This document shows positions 13,119 to 18,011 of a stretch of 18,011 nt of DNA, one piece after another. The stretch is taken from contig CAKTZK010000028.1 in the NCBI GenBank assembly GCA_934635515.1, positions 1 to 18,011 of the forward strand, in the 5' to 3' direction. Every line of letters starts with the position of its first letter. Position 1 is the first letter of the stretch. The notes beneath the pieces are model-generated. The model did no database searches and had not been told where the DNA came from. It worked only from the letters and a program-made list of their open reading frames with translations. Source of the stretch: an uncultured Oscillospiraceae bacterium. Lineage in GTDB: Bacteria > Bacillota_A > Clostridia > Oscillospirales > Oscillospiraceae. The position numbers and the translations under genes are program-made.

Positions 13119-13151
13119 AGGGTCCCCGAGGCTTGCGGCTTCGGGGACCCT
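13119..13151 (+). terminator. Hairpin after the aminotransferase gene
   Basis: AGGGTCCCCGA (13119-13129) pairs with TCGGGGACCCT (13141-13151) around an 11-base loop. No T-run follows, so as an intrinsic terminator it is imperfect; it could protect the mRNA end instead. Confidence 0.5.
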
Positions 13152-13155
13152 GTGC

Positions 13156-13184
13156 TTGCGCGGAGATATAAAATTTGCTATACT
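13156..13184 (+). promoter_or_regulatory. Promoter of the SDR gene
   Basis: TTGCGC (13156-13161), 17-bp spacer, TATACT (13179-13184). The start would be near 13191, 27 bases before the ATG, so the SDR is a separate unit. Confidence 0.65.
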
Positions 13185-13217
13185 AATGGGCAGAGTAAAC
13201 ACAGGAGGACGGATACT

Positions 13218-13952
13218 ATGGAGAAGATCGCATTGGTCACCGGGGCATCCCGGGGGATCGGACGGGCTGTCGCCACGGAATTGGCCCGCCGGGGCTGGGC
13301 CGTAGCCATCGGCTATCGGGTGCGCCGGGATAAGGCGGAGGAGCTGGCACAGCAGCTGGCAGCGGAGGGCTGCCGGGCCATGATCTGCCAGGCGGATGTG
13401 TCCCGCCGGGCAGAGGTGGAGGCCATGGTCCGCCGGGTAGAGGACACCTTCGGTCCCGTTTCCCTCCTGGTAAATAACGCCGGCATCGCGGGCCAGAGCC
13501 TGTTTCAGGATCTGACGGATGCACGCTGGCACGAATTCTTCTCCGTGAACGTAGACGGTGCCTTTTACGCCAGCCGGGCGGTGCTGCCCCACATGCTCCA
13601 CGAGCACAGCGGCTGCATTGTGAATATCTCCTCTATCTGGGGCCAGCGGGGCGCCAGCTGCGAGGTGGCCTATTCCGCCACCAAGGCGGCTCTCATCGGC
13701 CTGACCCGATCCCTGGCCGCGGAGCTGGCCCCCAGCCACATCCGGGTAAACTGCGTGGCCCCGGGTGTCATCCGCACGGACATGCTGGACGAGCTGCCCC
13801 CGGAGCTTCTCCCGGAGCTGGCCCAGCAGACGCCCATGGGCCGCCTGGGGACTCCGAAGGATATTGCGGCGGCGGTGGCCTTCCTGGCCTCCCCGGAGGC
13901 GGATTTCGTCACCGGCCAGGTGCTCACCTGCGACGGGGGATTCATCCTTTGA
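13218..13952 (+). CDS. Short-chain dehydrogenase/reductase, FabG-like
   Basis: 244 residues from ATG 13218 after AGGAGG. Classical SDR: TGASRGIG (8-15) for cofactor binding, NNAG (86-89), N111, S139, Y152 and K156 as the catalytic tetrad (NISSIWGQRG, AYSATK), PGVIRTDM (182-189) and the C-terminal FVTGQVLTCDGGF. The basic residues after strand 2 (YRVRRDKAEEL) suggest NADPH. It resembles 3-oxoacyl-ACP reductases, yet no fatty acid synthesis genes are nearby, so it may serve another carbonyl substrate. Its codon use looks like its neighbours'. The gene has its own promoter and ends at repeat copy C. The overall family is certain; the substrate is not. Confidence 0.9.
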   Translation: MEKIALVTGASRGIGRAVATELARRGWAVAIGYRVRRDKAEELAQQLAAEGCRAMICQADVSRRAEVEAMVRRVEDTFGPVSLLVNNAGIAGQSLFQDLTDARWHEFFSVNVDGAFYASRAVLPHMLHEHSGCIVNISSIWGQRGASCEVAYSATKAALIGLTRSLAAELAPSHIRVNCVAPGVIRTDMLDELPPELLPELAQQTPMGRLGTPKDIAAAVAFLASPEADFVTGQVLTCDGGFIL

Positions 13953-13956
13953 CAGC

Positions 13957-14053
13957 TGCCAAAAATTCCTTTGGAATTTTTAGGCAAAGGCCCCAAACCC
14001 GCTGCGCACATATTTTTTCCGCGTCTGCGGACATAAGTTCCGCGAAATTTTCA
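13957..14053 (+). repeat. Hairpin-rich intergenic repeat, copy C (degenerate)
   Basis: It opens with a hairpin TGCC-AAAAATTCC-TTT-GGAATTTTT-A-GGCA (13957-13986), then CAAAGGC, GCTGCGCACATA (14001-14012) and TTTTTTCCGCGTCTGCGGAC. Copy B has the corresponding blocks in order: hairpin I, CAAAAGGC, GCTGCGCGCATA, and TTTTTCGCGTCTGCGGAC in hairpin IV. The last hairpin is no longer fully paired. It may terminate the SDR transcript. Confidence 0.6.
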
Positions 14054-14061
14054 AAAAAATT

Positions 14062-14102
14062 ACGGAGATGTTGCTTTCAGGCATGCAACATCTCCGTTTT
14101 TT
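14062..14102. terminator. Bidirectional terminator between SDR and S24 repressor genes
   Basis: ACGGAGATGTTGC (14062-14074) pairs perfectly with 14085-14097 around a 10-base loop, followed by six T. An A7 run on the left side provides the minus-strand T-tract, so it serves both convergent genes. Confidence 0.9.
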
Positions 14103-14108
14103 CTGTTT

Positions 14109-14858
14109 TTATACAGGGAGGGGCGGTGTGTGGAGCATCACCCGGCCGAAGCAGGTGAGGCTGCGTCCGCTGCCGGCGGTGAATACCTGGTCGGCGTCGC
14201 TGCGGCTGCGATTCAGCGAAAAGAGATATACGGTGCCCAGGGGATCCCGGTAATACTGCTTGCAGAGCATATCGCCGTCCACACAGAAGATCCCCACATC
14301 TCCCGCGCCCAGGGGGTCATGGTTCACGTACACCACGGACTTATCCCGGATGTAGGGCTCCATGCTGTCGCCCTGGATGCGCACCGCCAGCTCCGCCCCG
14401 GCGGGGACCTCCCCCTGCACCGGCAGCAGCTCATAGTCCTCGCCGAACACCGGGGCCGCATAGCCCGCCGCCGCCGGGGAACGGTACAGCGGGATGGTCC
14501 GCTGCTCCGCCGCGGGACGATCCGCCTCCGCCTCCGCCTGCATCAGACCCAAAGCGTCCAGCATGGCGCACAGGGCCTGCCGCCCGGTAAGGCCCAGCTG
14601 GCGATACTTCTTCAGCAGGGCGCGCTCCTCCTGGCTGACAGTCTGGCTCCCGCCGGCGGTGCAGAAGTCCTGATACAGATAGTTGGGATCCACCTGCAAT
14701 GCATCAAAAAGCCGCAGCAGCACCCTCTCCTTGGGTGTGCTGATGCCGGTTTCGTAGTTGCCGATGGCCGAGCGGGTCACCCCCAGCATGGCGGCCAGGT
14801 CGTCACGGCTGAGGCCCATCTCCTCCCGCCGGCGCCGCAGCTGCTCGCCAAATCCCAT
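14109..14858 (-). CDS. XRE-family repressor with LexA/CI-like S24 peptidase domain
   Basis: 249 residues from ATG 14858, 7 bases after GGAGGG; a TTG two codons earlier is too close to that site. Residues 3-60 are a Cro/CI-type HTH (LRRRREEMGLSRDDLAAMLGVTRSAIGNYE), then a linker region with a hydrophobic dimer segment, then the S24 autoproteolysis domain. The cleavage site is probably A131-G132 (in SPAAAGYAAP), the nucleophile S165 in IQGDSMEPYI, the general base K200 in CKQYY. All self-cleavage elements are present, so the repressor should be inactivated on RecA-type or other stress signals. Its promoter region holds three matching palindromes (14934-15012), consistent with autorepression. 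It is not LexA itself, whose HTH is of another type. Prophage or conjugative element origin is possible. Confidence 0.9.
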   Translation of the reverse strand: MGFGEQLRRRREEMGLSRDDLAAMLGVTRSAIGNYETGISTPKERVLLRLFDALQVDPNYLYQDFCTAGGSQTVSQEERALLKKYRQLGLTGRQALCAMLDALGLMQAEAEADRPAAEQRTIPLYRSPAAAGYAAPVFGEDYELLPVQGEVPAGAELAVRIQGDSMEPYIRDKSVVYVNHDPLGAGDVGIFCVDGDMLCKQYYRDPLGTVYLFSLNRSRSDADQVFTAGSGRSLTCFGRVMLHTPPLPV

Positions 14859-14899
14859 GCGCAAACCCTCCTACGACTTTTTTCGACATTTCCAGACAC

Positions 14900-14941
14900 A
14901 GTTTACGCTATATTATACGCTTTGTCAACTAAAAAATACAA
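14900..14941 (-). promoter_or_regulatory. Leftward promoter region of the S24 repressor gene
   Basis: Two overlapping possibilities on the minus strand: TTGACA (forward 14923-14928), 17 bases, TAAACT (forward 14900-14905); or TTGTAT (forward 14936-14941), 18 bases, TATAAT (forward 14912-14917). In the second, the -35 lies inside operator O1. Confidence 0.65.
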
Positions 14942-14954
14942 GAAACTTGTATTT
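14934..14954. promoter_or_regulatory. Operator O1
   Basis: A perfect palindrome with 9-bp arms and an AAA centre; its core is TACAAG-AAA-CTTGTA (14937-14951). It abuts or overlaps the repressor's own -35. Confidence 0.8.
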
Positions 14955-14960
14955 GTTGCC

Positions 14961-14989
14961 TTGACATAACAAAAATCTTGTGTTATTGT
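14961..14989 (+). promoter_or_regulatory. Rightward promoter under S24 repressor operators
   Basis: TTGACA (14961-14966), 17-bp spacer, TATTGT (14984-14989), start near 14996. Operator O2 fills the spacer and O3 covers the initial transcribed bases, so repressor binding should silence it. No protein gene follows before the terminator at 15141-15172. Confidence 0.75.
14969..14981. promoter_or_regulatory. Operator O2, inside the rightward promoter
   Basis: ACAAAAATCTTGT is the O1 core with two changes. Its centre (14975) is 31 bp from that of O1, and it lies in the spacer between the rightward -35 and -10. Confidence 0.7.
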
Positions 14990-14999
14990 AAAACTCAAT

Positions 15000-15012
15000 A
15001 CAAGAAATTTGT
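15000..15012. promoter_or_regulatory. Operator O3
   Basis: ACAAGAAATTTGT is the O1 core with one change. Its centre (15006) is 31 bp from that of O2, just past the predicted rightward start. Confidence 0.7.
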
Positions 15013-15140
15013 GATTTTTAGTTGTACTTGTCGAAAAAGAGCGTCAAATGGAGTGGGATCAGCCTCAAAGGCAGAGGCCCTGCTTGGCGCATTTTTCCAC
15101 ACATCGGAATACAGCGGAAAGCCCTCCACTCGGCAAAATA

Positions 15141-15172
15141 AAAAAGCCGATCGCTTTTGCAATCGGCTTTTT
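15141..15172. terminator. Bidirectional terminator beside the tRNA pair
   Basis: AAAAAGCCGAT (15141-15151) pairs perfectly with ATCGGCTTTTT (15162-15172), loop CGCTTTTGCA. On the minus strand it directly follows the CCA of tRNA-Tyr; on the plus strand it ends the rightward transcript. Confidence 0.88.
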
Positions 15173-15256
15173 GGTGGGGGATGGTGGATTCGAACCACCG
15201 AAGGCGTCGCCAGCAGATTTACAGTCTGTCCCCTTTGGCCACTCGGGAAATCCCCC
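15172..15256 (-). tRNA. tRNA-Tyr (anticodon GTA), CCA encoded
   Basis: 85 bases with CCA. Acceptor GGGGGAT pairs with ATCCCCC, then discriminator A and CCA; the anticodon loop in ACAGACTGTAAATCTG gives GTA; there is a long variable arm as in class II bacterial tRNA-Tyr, and the T-arm contains GGTTCGAATCC. Confidence 0.96.
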
Positions 15257-15272
15257 ATATTTTCTATGAAAT

Positions 15273-15348
15273 TGGAGCTGGTGGACGGATTCGAACCCCC
15301 GACCTGCTGATTACAAATCAGCTGCTCTACCAGCTGAGCTACACCAGC
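15273..15348 (-). tRNA. tRNA-Thr (anticodon TGT), CCA encoded
   Basis: 76 bases. Acceptor GCTGGTG pairs with CACCAGC, discriminator T, then CCA; D-arm TAGCTCAGCTGGTAGAGC; anticodon arm GCTGA-TTTGTAA-TCAGC gives TGT; T-arm GGTTCGAATCC. It is upstream of tRNA-Tyr in the same transcript, 16 bases apart. Confidence 0.97.
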
Positions 15349-15367
15349 ACAACAACCAGCGAACATT

Positions 15368-15396
15368 ATGCTAACACAAAGACCGGTTTTTGTCAA
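15368..15396 (-). promoter_or_regulatory. Promoter of the tRNA-Thr/tRNA-Tyr unit
   Basis: On the minus strand TTGACA (forward 15391-15396), 17-bp spacer, TAGCAT (forward 15368-15373); start about 12 bases before the tRNA-Thr 5' end. Confidence 0.75.
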
Positions 15397-15449
15397 TAAA
15401 AATATGCAAGAGATTGCAAAATTTTTTATAAGGGAAAGGAGAAAGGAGT

Positions 15450-15683
15450 ATGACACTACAGCAGTTGTCCTACCAGTATCAGCAGGAGGCCCAGGCGCTG
15501 TACCAACGGATCGCATTTTTGCGGCAGGCCCAGGCCCAGTGTGACAGCCGGGAGGGGGCCGAGCATCTGCAGCGGCGTATCCGGGAGCTGGAGCCGCTGC
15601 ACCGGGAGAGCCGGCAGCTGGCCGAGCTCACCGCACGCTACTATGACAGGGGGTATCGCCGAAATGCATATTACACCCTCTAA
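15450..15683 (+). CDS. Small coiled-coil protein of unknown function
   Basis: 77 residues; two AAAGGAG-like sites precede the ATG. The sequence is Gln/Arg/Glu-rich and almost entirely helical (LSYQYQQEAQALYQRIAFLRQAQAQ, then ERRI-type heptads up to LAELTARYY), compatible with a coiled coil. Its end (YYDRGYRRNAYYTL) overlaps the next gene by 20 bases, so the two are translationally coupled. I recall small genes of this kind before sigma-like HTH genes in Oscillospiraceae, but cannot name a family. A role as a partner or anti-factor for the downstream HTH protein would fit the coupling but is speculation. Confidence 0.7.
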   Translation: MTLQQLSYQYQQEAQALYQRIAFLRQAQAQCDSREGAEHLQRRIRELEPLHRESRQLAELTARYYDRGYRRNAYYTL

Positions 15684-15960
15684 GGCCTATGACCCCATCG
15701 ACATCGCCAGCCTGTGCCTGTGGAAGCAGGAGCAGTCCGGAGACAACCGGGACCGCATCCGCCGCCTGCTGAGCAATCTGCCCCTGGCCGTGGAGCAGGA
15801 GCTGACGCCCCGGCAGCGGGAGATATTGCAGCTGCGCTTTACCTCGGGCATGAGCATCACCGCCATCGCCCAGCAGCTGGGGCTGAACAAGTCCACCGTT
15901 TCCCGGTCGCTGAGCCGCAGCATCGAGCGGCTGTATAAGTCCCTGCGCTACAGTCTGTGA
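15664..15960 (+). CDS. Sigma-70 region 4-like HTH protein
   Basis: 98 residues from the ATG at 15664, with AGGGGG about 12 bases upstream inside the preceding gene; an earlier in-frame ATG at 15643 is possible. Residues 40-98 match sigma region 4.2/LuxR-like HTH: LTPRQREILQLRFTSGMSIT, AIAQQLGLNKSTVSRSLSRS, ending with a basic helix. Regions 2 and 3 are absent, so it is no full sigma factor. Related small proteins act as transcription regulators in mobile elements and in chromosomal loci. It is translationally coupled to the coiled-coil gene. No clear terminator follows. The HTH assignment is firm; target and role are unknown. Confidence 0.8.
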   Translation: MHITPSKAYDPIDIASLCLWKQEQSGDNRDRIRRLLSNLPLAVEQELTPRQREILQLRFTSGMSITAIAQQLGLNKSTVSRSLSRSIERLYKSLRYSL

Positions 15961-16010
15961 AATGCAGGCGGCCATGCAGAGCATTTTGAGAGAAAGCAAG
16001 GATTTTCCTA

Positions 16011-16039
16011 TTGACTTTTATTCCGGAAACCGGAATAAT
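16011..16039 (+). promoter_or_regulatory. Promoter with internal palindrome before the YitT gene
   Basis: TTGACT (16011-16016), 17-bp spacer, AATAAT (16034-16039). The spacer holds a perfect inverted repeat ATTCCGG-AAA-CCGGAAT (16020-16036), which also covers the first -10 bases. A repressor bound there would occlude RNA polymerase; the regulator is unknown. Confidence 0.7.
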
Positions 16040-16069
16040 GGATACAGGCTATGAAAGGGGGCGTGCATC

Positions 16070-16951
16070 ATGTTCAGCAAAGTGCTGCACAATCGCTGGG
16101 CCCGCCTAGGAATGGGTATCCTGGGGGCGCTGCTGGTTGCCACATCTATCAACTTGTTCGTAGTTCCGCACAATTTATATACCGGCGGTCTGCTGGGCTT
16201 CTGCCAGCTGATCCGCTCCATCCTCACCCAGAAGTTGGGGATAGACCCGGGATTTGACATCTCCGGCGCATTGTATCTGCTGCTGAATATCCCGCTAATG
16301 CTGCTGGCGTGGAAGAATCTGGGCCACGGGTTTGTAGTGCGCACCATAACGTGCACGGTGTGCTGCTCGCTGTTCCTGATGATCATTCCGGTGCCCGACA
16401 CGCCCATCATTGGGGACACCCTCACCAGCTGCCTCCTGGGCGGCATGGTCAGCGGCTTTGCCGGGGGTGTGGTGCTCACCTGCGGGTGCAGCAGCGGCGG
16501 ATTTGACATCCTGGGCCTGTACCTGAGCAAAAAGGGCAAGGGCTTCACCGTGGGCAAGTTCAGCATCTCCTGCAACGCGGTGCTCTATGCCCTGTGTCTG
16601 GTGCTGTTCGACGCCACCACCGCCATTTATTCCACCATTTACACGGTATTCAACAGCCTGTTTCTGGACCGGACCCACCAGCAGAGCATAACCGTCCAGG
16701 TGCTGATCTTCACCAAGGAAAAGCACCCGGAGCTGCCCAAGTTCATCATGGAGCGGCTGGAGCGGGGCGTCACCTACTGGCAGGGCTACGGCGGCTACAC
16801 AGGCCAGCCCCTGGTGGTGCTGTGCGTGTGCCTGAGCAAGTACGAGATCCAGACTCTGCGCCAGGAGGTGCACAAGATCGACCCCAACGCCTTTTTCATC
16901 GTGCAGGAGGGCGTGCGGGTAGGCGGCAACTTTGAACGGCATTTGAACTGA
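16070..16951 (+). CDS. YitT family membrane protein (DUF161 plus DUF2179)
   Basis: 293 residues; AAAGGGGGCG lies about 8 bases before the ATG. The N-terminal 200 residues carry five to six membrane segments, including MGILGALLVATSINLFVVPH, SGALYLLLNIPLMLLAW, VVRTITCTVCCSLFLMIIPVP and LLGGMVSGFAGGVVLTCGCSSGGFDILG, whose GxxxxxGxSSGGxD pattern is the YitT hallmark. The rest (about 210-290) is a soluble DUF2179 domain with GVTYWQGYGGYTGQPLVVLCVCLSKYEI and a closing HKIDPNAFFIVQEGVRVGGNF. Members are widespread in Firmicutes; the function is unproven. It is transcribed alone from the palindrome-containing promoter and ends at a strong hairpin. Confidence 0.92.
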   Translation: MFSKVLHNRWARLGMGILGALLVATSINLFVVPHNLYTGGLLGFCQLIRSILTQKLGIDPGFDISGALYLLLNIPLMLLAWKNLGHGFVVRTITCTVCCSLFLMIIPVPDTPIIGDTLTSCLLGGMVSGFAGGVVLTCGCSSGGFDILGLYLSKKGKGFTVGKFSISCNAVLYALCLVLFDATTAIYSTIYTVFNSLFLDRTHQQSITVQVLIFTKEKHPELPKFIMERLERGVTYWQGYGGYTGQPLVVLCVCLSKYEIQTLRQEVHKIDPNAFFIVQEGVRVGGNFERHLN

Positions 16952-16980
16952 CAACCGGAAAATTCATTGTTTTGGGCCGT

Positions 16981-17014
16981 AACAGCCCCGGAGCGGAAAC
17001 GCTCCGGGGCTGTT
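16981..17014. terminator. Terminator hairpin between yitT-like gene and ftsH
   Basis: A perfect 15-bp stem AACAGCCCCGGAGCG (16981-16995) with 17000-17014 around a GAAA loop, then TTTGCTTCTTAT. It lies between convergent genes; the T-tract is moderate on the plus strand and short on the minus. Confidence 0.75.
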
Positions 17015-17033
17015 TGCTTCTTATATAACGCCC

Positions 17034-18011
17034 TTATTCTTCCGTGGGCTTGTGGGGTTTTTCCTCCGCAGGCGCGTCGGGCTTATTCTCGCTTTCGGCG
17101 GGCGTTTCCCCGTCCTTTTTCGGCTCCTCCCTTGGCTGGTCGAAATCCGGCATGGGGATGGGCTCAGACACCATATTGATGTGCTTGGCCGGAGCCTCAA
17201 TGCTGTTGGGGGTGGAGGGACGGAAGGCCTTCCGGGGCGTATCCTCCCGGGTGGCGCCGTAGTTGTCCACGGTCTCCGGATCCCGGCCCTCGATGATGGC
17301 CATCATCTCCTGGCCGGTGATGGTCTCCTTCTTCAGCAGATAGGCGGCGATCTTATCCAGCAGCTCCCGGTTGTCCTGCAAGATCTGCTTGGCCTCCTGG
17401 TGGCACTGGCGGATGATCTTGATGGTCTCCCGGTCCGCCGCCGCATAGGTCTCCTGGGCGCAGGTCATGGAGTAGCTGCCGTCCAGATACTGGCTTTGCA
17501 CACTGCCGAGAGCCATCATATCAAAGACATCGCACATACCGAACCGGGCCACCAGATTCCGGGCCATCTCCGTGGCCCGCTCGATGTCGTTGGCGGCGCC
17601 GGAGGTCATGGTATTGCACACGATCTCCTCGCTGGAGCGGCCTGCCAGCAACGTGCGGATCTCCGCCAGGATGTCCTCCTTGGACATGAGGAACTTCTCC
17701 TCCTCCGGCAGGTGCAGGGTGTAGCCCAGGGCCCCCTGGGTGTGGGGAACGATGGTGATTTTGCTGACGGGCTGGGCGTTTTTCTGCTTGGCAGCCACCA
17801 GGGCGTGGCCCACCTCGTGGTAGGCGATGATACGCTTTTCCTGGTCGGTGATGACGGTGCCCTTCTTCTCCGAGCCTGCGATGACCACCTCGAAGGCTAC
17901 CAGCAGGTCGTTCTGATTCACGGCCTTGCGGCCCTTGCGCACGGCCCGCAGGGCGGCCTCGTTCACCAGGTTTGCCAGGTCGGCACCCACGCAGCCGGCG
18001 GTGGCCTGGGC
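17034..18011 (-). CDS. ftsH: ATP-dependent zinc metalloprotease FtsH, C-terminal part
   Basis: 325 residues are present and the frame runs off the right edge. It opens in the end of the AAA+ module (GADLANLVNEAALRAVRKG), followed by the peptidase domain with the zinc site HEVGH (residues 65-69 of this fragment, in IIAYHEVGHALVAA) and the third-ligand region TSGAANDIERATEMARNLV. GALGYTLHLPEEEKFLMSK and RFGMCDVFDMMALG are also FtsH blocks. The hexameric, membrane-anchored protease degrades misfolded membrane and regulatory proteins. The tail after about residue 245 is unusually long, rich in Pro, Glu and Lys (REEPKKDGETPAESENKP...), with no visible domain. The N-terminal membrane anchor and Walker motifs lie outside the window. 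Confidence 0.95.
   Translation of the reverse strand, partial: AQATAGCVGADLANLVNEAALRAVRKGRKAVNQNDLLVAFEVVIAGSEKKGTVITDQEKRIIAYHEVGHALVAAKQKNAQPVSKITIVPHTQGALGYTLHLPEEEKFLMSKEDILAEIRTLLAGRSSEEIVCNTMTSGAANDIERATEMARNLVARFGMCDVFDMMALGSVQSQYLDGSYSMTCAQETYAAADRETIKIIRQCHQEAKQILQDNRELLDKIAAYLLKKETITGQEMMAIIEGRDPETVDNYGATREDTPRKAFRPSTPNSIEAPAKHINMVSEPIPMPDFDQPREEPKKDGETPAESENKPDAPAEEKPHKPTEE

Larger units (their letters stand above)
14996..15172 (+). ncRNA. Predicted short untranslated transcript under repressor control
   Basis: From the rightward promoter to the intrinsic terminator at 15172, about 175 bases. Its only ATG (15048) opens a frame that runs past the terminator and through the tRNA genes, so it is not a plausible gene. 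It includes 15078-15110, a weak relative of the hairpin repeat (CAAAGGC, then GGCGCATTTTTCCACAC). It could be a repressible small RNA or merely the trace of a lost gene. Inferred only from promoter and terminator. Confidence 0.35.

Noticed and set aside
11859..13739. 626-codon minus-strand frame opposite the aminotransferase and SDR genes
   Set aside because: Same shadow effect of GC-rich codons; the plus-strand genes have complete catalytic motifs and ribosome sites.
14130..14969. 279-codon plus-strand frame opposite the S24 repressor
   Set aside because: It runs through the repressor's promoter and operators, lacks a ribosome site and has no recognisable domain.
14978..15399. Overlapping plus-strand frames across the tRNA-Tyr and tRNA-Thr genes
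   Set aside because: They consist largely of antisense tRNA sequence and pass through an intrinsic terminator at 15141-15172.
1..18011. CRISPR array, insertion sequence or prophage
   Set aside because: No regularly spaced direct repeats, transposase, integrase or structural phage genes are visible; the S24 repressor alone does not make a prophage.

Overview
The window looks like chromosome from a GC-rich, Gram-positive-type anaerobe of the Oscillospiraceae/Clostridia (the Flavonifractor-Oscillibacter-Pseudoflavonifractor kind). This placement is an inference. It rests on strong AGGAGG ribosome sites, high-GC codon use, a DUF3842 protein, a YitT protein, an ECF transporter S component without its own energising genes, a compact IscS-IscU-Rrf2 set without HscA/HscB/ferredoxin, and FtsH with a Pro/Glu-rich tail. 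No plasmid, CRISPR array, transposase or intact prophage is visible. Most of the content is core-like metabolism and regulation; the less ordinary material is in the intergenic regions.

Layout. 1-620: tail of an RluA-type pseudouridine synthase and a convergent short DtxR-family metal regulator. 820-3180: iron-sulfur assembly block (cysteine desulfurase, IscU scaffold, Rrf2/IscR-like regulator) behind a good sigma-A promoter with an inverted repeat at its start site. 3190-5710: AI-2E family permease (minus), DUF3842 protein and an ECF S component with a structured leader. 5728-7273: Crp/Fnr-family regulator divergent from a ferredoxin-like Fe-S protein, sharing a compact promoter region with a perfect 6-2-6 palindrome. 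7305-8336: aldo/keto reductase behind a promoter with a 19-bp spacer and a MerR-type operator. 8340-8456: tRNA-Val(GAC), minus.

8663-13103 is a probable 2-hydroxyacid/2-oxoacid/amino-acid module: a leader with a small Ile/Leu/Val-rich ORF and an intrinsic terminator, a lactate permease (LctP), an L-2-hydroxyacid dehydrogenase resembling L-2-hydroxyisocaproate dehydrogenase, and a fold-type I aminotransferase. Together they could interconvert amino acid, 2-oxoacid and 2-hydroxyacid and move the hydroxyacid across the membrane. A FabG-like SDR follows with its own promoter (13156-13952).

14062-15400: a LexA/CI-like S24 repressor, an operator region with three related palindromes 31 bp apart, a rightward promoter with no gene in front of it (only a terminator about 175 nt away), and tRNA-Tyr(GTA) and tRNA-Thr(TGT) on the minus strand. 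15450-15960: two overlapping small genes, the second a sigma region-4-like HTH protein. 16011-16951: YitT/DUF2179 membrane protein with a palindrome inside its promoter. 17034-18011: C-terminal part of FtsH (minus).

Running through the intergenic regions is an unnamed family of hairpin-rich repeats. Two copies (2599-2696 minus, 11752-11848 plus) are clearly homologous, with sequence changes that keep the hairpins paired. More degenerate relatives lie at 13957-14053 and about 15078-15110, and an end-motif fragment at 712-732.
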